This document shows positions 4,836-8,204 of a DNA stretch of 8,204 bases, piece after piece. The DNA comes from Euryarchaeota archaeon UBA10 (GTDB lineage Archaea > Thermoplasmatota > Poseidoniia > Poseidoniales > Poseidoniaceae). The stretch covers positions 1,308 to 9,511 of the forward strand of contig DAGO01000032.1 of assembly GCA_002498185.1 (NCBI GenBank), written 5' to 3'. A program made the position numbers and the translations under genes. The number at the start of each line of letters is the position of its first letter. The stretch's first letter is position 1. Under the pieces are notes generated by a model. That model worked only from the letters and a program-made list of their open reading frames with translations. It was not told the DNA's origin and searched no databases.

Positions 4836-7273
4836 AACGGGCAGTTATCTTAGTTGCAATTCTTTTGTTGCCGACTGTTTTAGCTGAAGATTTCCCTCCT
4901 CAAAGACAGAACTCTGCATTCGTAGGTTGGCAAATTGAAGCCAATGAAAAGATTGGAGAATATCGTTTATCATATCCTGCAGTCGGTGATGGTGAAGAGA
5001 TAAACATGGCACAGAATGGTCCCTTTGCAGTAGTGGTTTTCTATGCTGATGATGGTGAGGATGTTGACCAATATGTTTGGTTGCAAGAAGGCTTATCCAA
5101 TTGGGGATACATCACTCTAGTAGTTGAGGATAATACCGATTGGGATGCCATTGAATACCAACTAATTGGATGGAATAATGGTTCTCAGGAATCTGTTCCA
5201 GATGCCGTGAATATGTTTGCATTGAACCATGTCGCACTTTCCGGACATGGTACTGGGGCACACACTGCTGCTGAAATTGTGAAAAGCAGTAACTACGAAA
5301 TCGATGGATTATTTGGCCTTGGCCTGGATGGTAGTTCGACTCAACATTCTGGAGATGTAATCTTGTCTAGGCCTTCATCAGCATTGTTCTTAACAGGCAC
5401 AACCGATGATATTGCACCCGCTGATGATAATGTAATGTCCTACTTAGTTGATTGGCCAGGTGCATGGCAAATTATGCATCCTTTAGGAGCCAATCATATA
5501 GGCTATCAGGAGAGTGACACCTTCTTTGAAAGGTTAGCAGATGGCGATGATAACATGGGTCGTGATGGACAACAGAGCCATGCCCTGAAACACATTTTGC
5601 CTTATCTGAATCTTTCTCTCAAGGGTGATGATTCCGCTTATCAGGTGGCATTCAATCGTGAAGATAAGTCGGTTTCCTCTGACTCTGACTCATACATAGA
5701 TGAAGATCTAAGCCGCTCTAGATTGTATAAGATGGAGAACATAACTTCCTCCTTGCTATCAGTAATGCTGAACCAATCGTTTACAGTTTCTGCAGATGTA
5801 ACTATGCGTGATGGTAGTCCTGCTTCAGGAAATGTTTCCTGTATTTTAGCGAGTGGAGAAATTGTGGCTGGTTTATTGGCTGCTGGCTCTGCAACATGCG
5901 ATGTTAACGGTTCATCATTGATGCCGGGGCCATCACTGGTCGAAATTAGGGTAGAAGACCATTCATTCTCTGATTGGCTTGACATTTTTATCAATCGAAT
6001 CGGAATGCCAATGCAACTCACCTCACCGATTCCTGAGATTAGTTTGGACCAGCATTCATTTGTCACAGTGCAAACAGACGCTTTTGCTACTGACCCAGAT
6101 GGAGAGCAGATTGCATTCTTGGGGGCGAATTTAATCGATGATAATGAGAGTCGTCTTGCTGTAGAAATCTCAGATTCTGAAATGACTATTACTCATGTAG
6201 CAGACCAAGAGTGGGATGGCACTGTTCAAATCGAATTGACAATAGCAACCTCAGATGAAATTGTCAACTTGTCTACGAATGTCACTGTCCTGCCTGTAAA
6301 TGACCCAGTGGTTCAGATTGAGACAATCCCTCAGCAACAATCGATTGAAGATGGGAGTAGCATAGTGGTTGATTTCAACCAATATGTCAGTGACCCTGAG
6401 GGAGAGCCTCTTGTCATTGATGTCGCAAGAGAATATCCCGGAATTCGAATAGACGCCTCACTTTCTACGGTTTTGATAGACCCGCAAACTCATTGGTACG
6501 GTGCTGAATTTATCGAGTTCCACGTATCTGACGGAGTTACTGAGCATCTGCAAATCTTTGTGCCAATCAATATCGAAGCTGTAGATGACCCTGTTGAATT
6601 CACTACGGATACTATATCTGTAGAGATGGACGAGGATGGTTTGCTAACTATCGAGCTCAATAATTACACAGTTAATGTTGATAATGACGACCTTGTATAC
6701 TCAATATCAGGGCAGTCTGACATTATTGGATTTTCATTGTCAGGAAGTGAATTGTTACTAGCAGGCAATCCTGATTTGTTTGGTCAAGCGAGTTACAACA
6801 TTGATGTTACAGATGGAAACAGTACGATTTCCGCTACCCTTGAAGTCAAAATTAAATCTGTACCCGACTTGCCTACAGTAGATATTTCAACGATTGATGT
6901 TGATGGAAATACAGTTTCAGTATTGTGGACTATTTCAGATAAAGATGGAGAGATGGGTTTGGTTTATTCAGTTAAATTAGACAATCAGTCAATTGAGGTT
7001 GGAACCGAGTGCACAGGTTCATCTCTGCTAACTTGTTTGACCACATCAATGACTCCTGAGGTTGGACTTCACACCATCGAAGTCAAAGTTTGGGATAGTG
7101 GAGCCGAGGTTTGGTCCAATACTGTGACTCAAGAGTTTGAGGTTGTAGCATCATCTAATTCTCAAGATAATGCCGCATCAGAAATTGAGGTAGGTGAATG
7201 GATTTTACCTATTGGATTAGGTCTTGTTATCCTGCTACTTCTTGGATATATGGTGCTCTCAAGAAAGAACTGA
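4832..7273 (+). CDS. Secreted, membrane-anchored protein: hydrolase-like domain plus Ig/cadherin-like repeats
   Basis: This 813-residue cell-surface protein starts with a signal peptide (1-18, cut after VLA). Residues about 25-265 resemble an alpha/beta hydrolase of the dienelactone hydrolase/polyester hydrolase kind. FAVVVFYADD (65-74) is the strand leading to the oxyanion region. VALSGHGTGAH (134-144) is the nucleophile elbow but has Gly140 where Ser is expected. LFLTGTTDDIAP (185-196) offers Asp192 and GANHIG (219-224) offers His222. An acidic Ser/Asp linker (278-296) leads to an Ig-like domain (about 312-390, with C337/C356). Four cadherin/Ig-like repeats follow (about 398-488, 490-586, 588-678, 680-773). 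They carry DPDGE, DPEGE, DNDD and DKDGE motifs, and VNDP/VDDP linkers join the first three. A membrane helix (about 791-808) and the tail SRKN close it. Twelve N-glycosylation sequons and only four cysteines fit an archaeal surface glycoprotein. The start is fixed by GGAGGTG and ATGA overlap. The ligand is unknown. Confidence 0.85.
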   Translation: MKRAVILVAILLLPTVLAEDFPPQRQNSAFVGWQIEANEKIGEYRLSYPAVGDGEEINMAQNGPFAVVVFYADDGEDVDQYVWLQEGLSNWGYITLVVEDNTDWDAIEYQLIGWNNGSQESVPDAVNMFALNHVALSGHGTGAHTAAEIVKSSNYEIDGLFGLGLDGSSTQHSGDVILSRPSSALFLTGTTDDIAPADDNVMSYLVDWPGAWQIMHPLGANHIGYQESDTFFERLADGDDNMGRDGQQSHALKHILPYLNLSLKGDDSAYQVAFNREDKSVSSDSDSYIDEDLSRSRLYKMENITSSLLSVMLNQSFTVSADVTMRDGSPASGNVSCILASGEIVAGLLAAGSATCDVNGSSLMPGPSLVEIRVEDHSFSDWLDIFINRIGMPMQLTSPIPEISLDQHSFVTVQTDAFATDPDGEQIAFLGANLIDDNESRLAVEISDSEMTITHVADQEWDGTVQIELTIATSDEIVNLSTNVTVLPVNDPVVQIETIPQQQSIEDGSSIVVDFNQYVSDPEGEPLVIDVAREYPGIRIDASLSTVLIDPQTHWYGAEFIEFHVSDGVTEHLQIFVPINIEAVDDPVEFTTDTISVEMDEDGLLTIELNNYTVNVDNDDLVYSISGQSDIIGFSLSGSELLLAGNPDLFGQASYNIDVTDGNSTISATLEVKIKSVPDLPTVDISTIDVDGNTVSVLWTISDKDGEMGLVYSVKLDNQSIEVGTECTGSSLLTCLTTSMTPEVGLHTIEVKVWDSGAEVWSNTVTQEFEVVASSNSQDNAASEIEVGEWILPIGLGLVILLLLGYMVLSRKN

Positions 7274-7276
7274 TCA
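7271..7276. other. Shared palindromic stop: TGATCA ends two convergent genes
   Basis: TGA at 7271-7273 ends the plus-strand surface protein, and its reverse complement at 7274-7276 gives TGA for the minus-strand carboxyltransferase. The two coding regions touch with zero bases between them. There is no room for a terminator outside coding sequence, so any 3' ends must lie inside the opposite gene. Confidence 0.9.
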
Positions 7277-8204
7277 CAATGGAATGTTCCCGTGTTTCTT
7301 TGGTGGAGACCATTCTCTCTTGGATGAAAGTATTCTGAGTGCGCGAATAAGCCTCAATCTACTTTCTTCTGGTTCAATGACGTCATCAAGCCAACCATTC
7401 CGAGCAGCGACATAAGGGTCGCCAAACTTAGTTTTGTACTCCTCAACTAATTGCAATCTAGTTTCTTCTTTCTTATCATCATCCGCAGCGGCAATTTCTC
7501 TTCGGTGGATGATATTCACAGCACCTTCTGCTCCCATGACAGCGAGCTCTGCAGTTGGCCATGCAATATTGTAATCTGATTGGAGGTGCTTACAACTCAT
7601 AGCGAGATATGCCCCACCGTATGCCTTGCGTGTAACCAAAGTCATTTTTGGAACGGTCGCTTCTGCATAAGCAAAGAGTAACTTTGCTCCGTGGCGAATA
7701 ATGCCACCCCATTCTTGGACTACACCGGGTAGGAAACCAGGAACGTCTTCGAAGGTTACTAGGGGTATGTTGAAAGCGTCACAGGTTCGAATGAATCTAG
7801 CAGCTTTGATTGATGCATCTATGTCTAAACATCCTGCTAAGACCTTAGGTTGGTTTGCTACAACTCCTATGGTTTTGCCATCGAGCCTAGCGAATCCAAT
7901 GATTATGTTCTCTGCATAGGAGTTGAATAACTCCATGAATATGCCATCATCAACAATCTCTTCAATGACTTTCACCATGTCATAAGGTCGATTTGGGTTA
8001 TCAGGAACTAGGGTGGTAAGTTCAGGGTTAAGTCTAGTCGGGTCATCGGCTGTTAATTCCACAGGCGGGCTTGACAAATTGTTGTCCGGTAGGAACCCAA
8101 GGATGTCTGCAGCAAGCGCACAAGCCTCTTCCTCATCATCAGCAATCAAACATGCAATTCCTGAACGGCTTGCATGCAATGTTGCTCCACCTAATCCAGC
8201 AGCA
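7274..8204 (-). CDS. Acyl-CoA carboxylase carboxyltransferase subunit (N-terminus beyond window)
   Basis: This is the biotin-dependent carboxyltransferase subunit (PccB/AccD5/MmdA family), which moves CO2 from carboxybiotin to an acyl-CoA such as propionyl- or acetyl-CoA, or works in methylmalonyl-CoA decarboxylase. The frame stays open to the window edge, and family sequence continues upstream (AAGLGGA before the histidine at 8176-8174). The gene is therefore cut, showing about 309 of roughly 515-520 residues. Conserved marks, counted from the TTG codon at 8179, are: ADDEEEACALAADILGFLPDNN (13-34); PGFLPGVVQEWGGIIRHGAK (147-166); RKAYGGAYLAM (184-194, acyl-CoA oxyanion region); AWPTAELAVMGAEGAVNII (206-224); and the terminal KREWSPPKKHGNIPL (287-301). 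It converges on the surface-protein gene with no intergenic base. A biotin carboxylase and a biotin carrier should exist elsewhere. The family is certain; the exact acyl-CoA is not. Confidence 0.95.
   Translation of the reverse strand, partial: AAGLGGATLHASRSGIACLIADDEEEACALAADILGFLPDNNLSSPPVELTADDPTRLNPELTTLVPDNPNRPYDMVKVIEEIVDDGIFMELFNSYAENIIIGFARLDGKTIGVVANQPKVLAGCLDIDASIKAARFIRTCDAFNIPLVTFEDVPGFLPGVVQEWGGIIRHGAKLLFAYAEATVPKMTLVTRKAYGGAYLAMSCKHLQSDYNIAWPTAELAVMGAEGAVNIIHRREIAAADDDKKEETRLQLVEEYKTKFGDPYVAARNGWLDDVIEPEESRLRLIRALRILSSKREWSPPKKHGNIPL

Noticed and set aside
5641..6066. Minus-strand 141-codon frame opposite the surface-protein gene
   Set aside because: No ribosome-binding site, no promoter and no domain. 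The plus strand encodes a continuous domain architecture here.
8177..8179. TTG at 8179 as the start of the carboxyltransferase
   Set aside because: Family sequence (LGGA before the His) continues in frame upstream to the window edge, so this is an internal codon of a truncated gene.

Overview
The window carries eight protein-coding genes and almost no spare DNA. It looks archaeal. A TATA-like box lies between the two divergent transcription units, ribosome-binding sites are uneven (some GGTG/GGAGGTG type, some absent), and one gene encodes a secreted, sequon-rich, acidic repeat protein with a C-terminal membrane anchor. Together with moderate GC, short intergenic gaps and the gene mix, this suggests a marine Thermoplasmatota (Marine Group II / Ca. 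Poseidoniales-like) genome. That placement is an inference from style, not from a marker gene.

Layout. Positions 1-1131 (minus) hold most of formate-tetrahydrofolate ligase, cut at its C-terminus by the window edge. Upstream of it, and reading the same way, is a four-gene membrane cluster at 1196-3797 (minus). In transcription order it encodes a 101-residue three-helix membrane protein, a 77-residue two-helix membrane protein, an NfeD/YqiJ/YuaF-like OB-fold membrane protein and a flotillin. A 105-base divergent promoter region (3798-3902) separates this cluster from a plus-strand pair. The first gene of the pair is a divergent shikimate-dehydrogenase homologue (3903-4835). It overlaps by ATGA the second, an 813-residue secreted surface protein (4832-7273) built from an alpha/beta-hydrolase-like domain, Ig/cadherin-like repeats and a C-terminal anchor. 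At 7274 the strand switches again. The minus-strand carboxyltransferase subunit of an acyl-CoA carboxylase ends there, and its N-terminal part lies beyond the right edge.

How the genes relate. The flotillin and the NfeD-like protein are a well-known pair that forms membrane microdomain scaffolds, and the two small membrane proteins upstream are candidate accessory parts. The one-carbon ligase, the AroE homologue and the acyl-CoA carboxylase subunit are metabolic genes with no evident link to each other. The most notable points are: the hydrolase domain keeps Asp and His positions but has Gly in place of the nucleophile Ser; the AroE homologue keeps substrate-site residues but has lost recognisable cofactor-domain motifs and carries a large insertion; the two convergent genes share one TGATCA hexamer as back-to-back stop codons; and the flotillin operon includes two unrecognised membrane proteins. 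No RNA genes, CRISPR arrays, insertion sequences or origins were seen, and no gene-free stretch exceeds about 105 bases.
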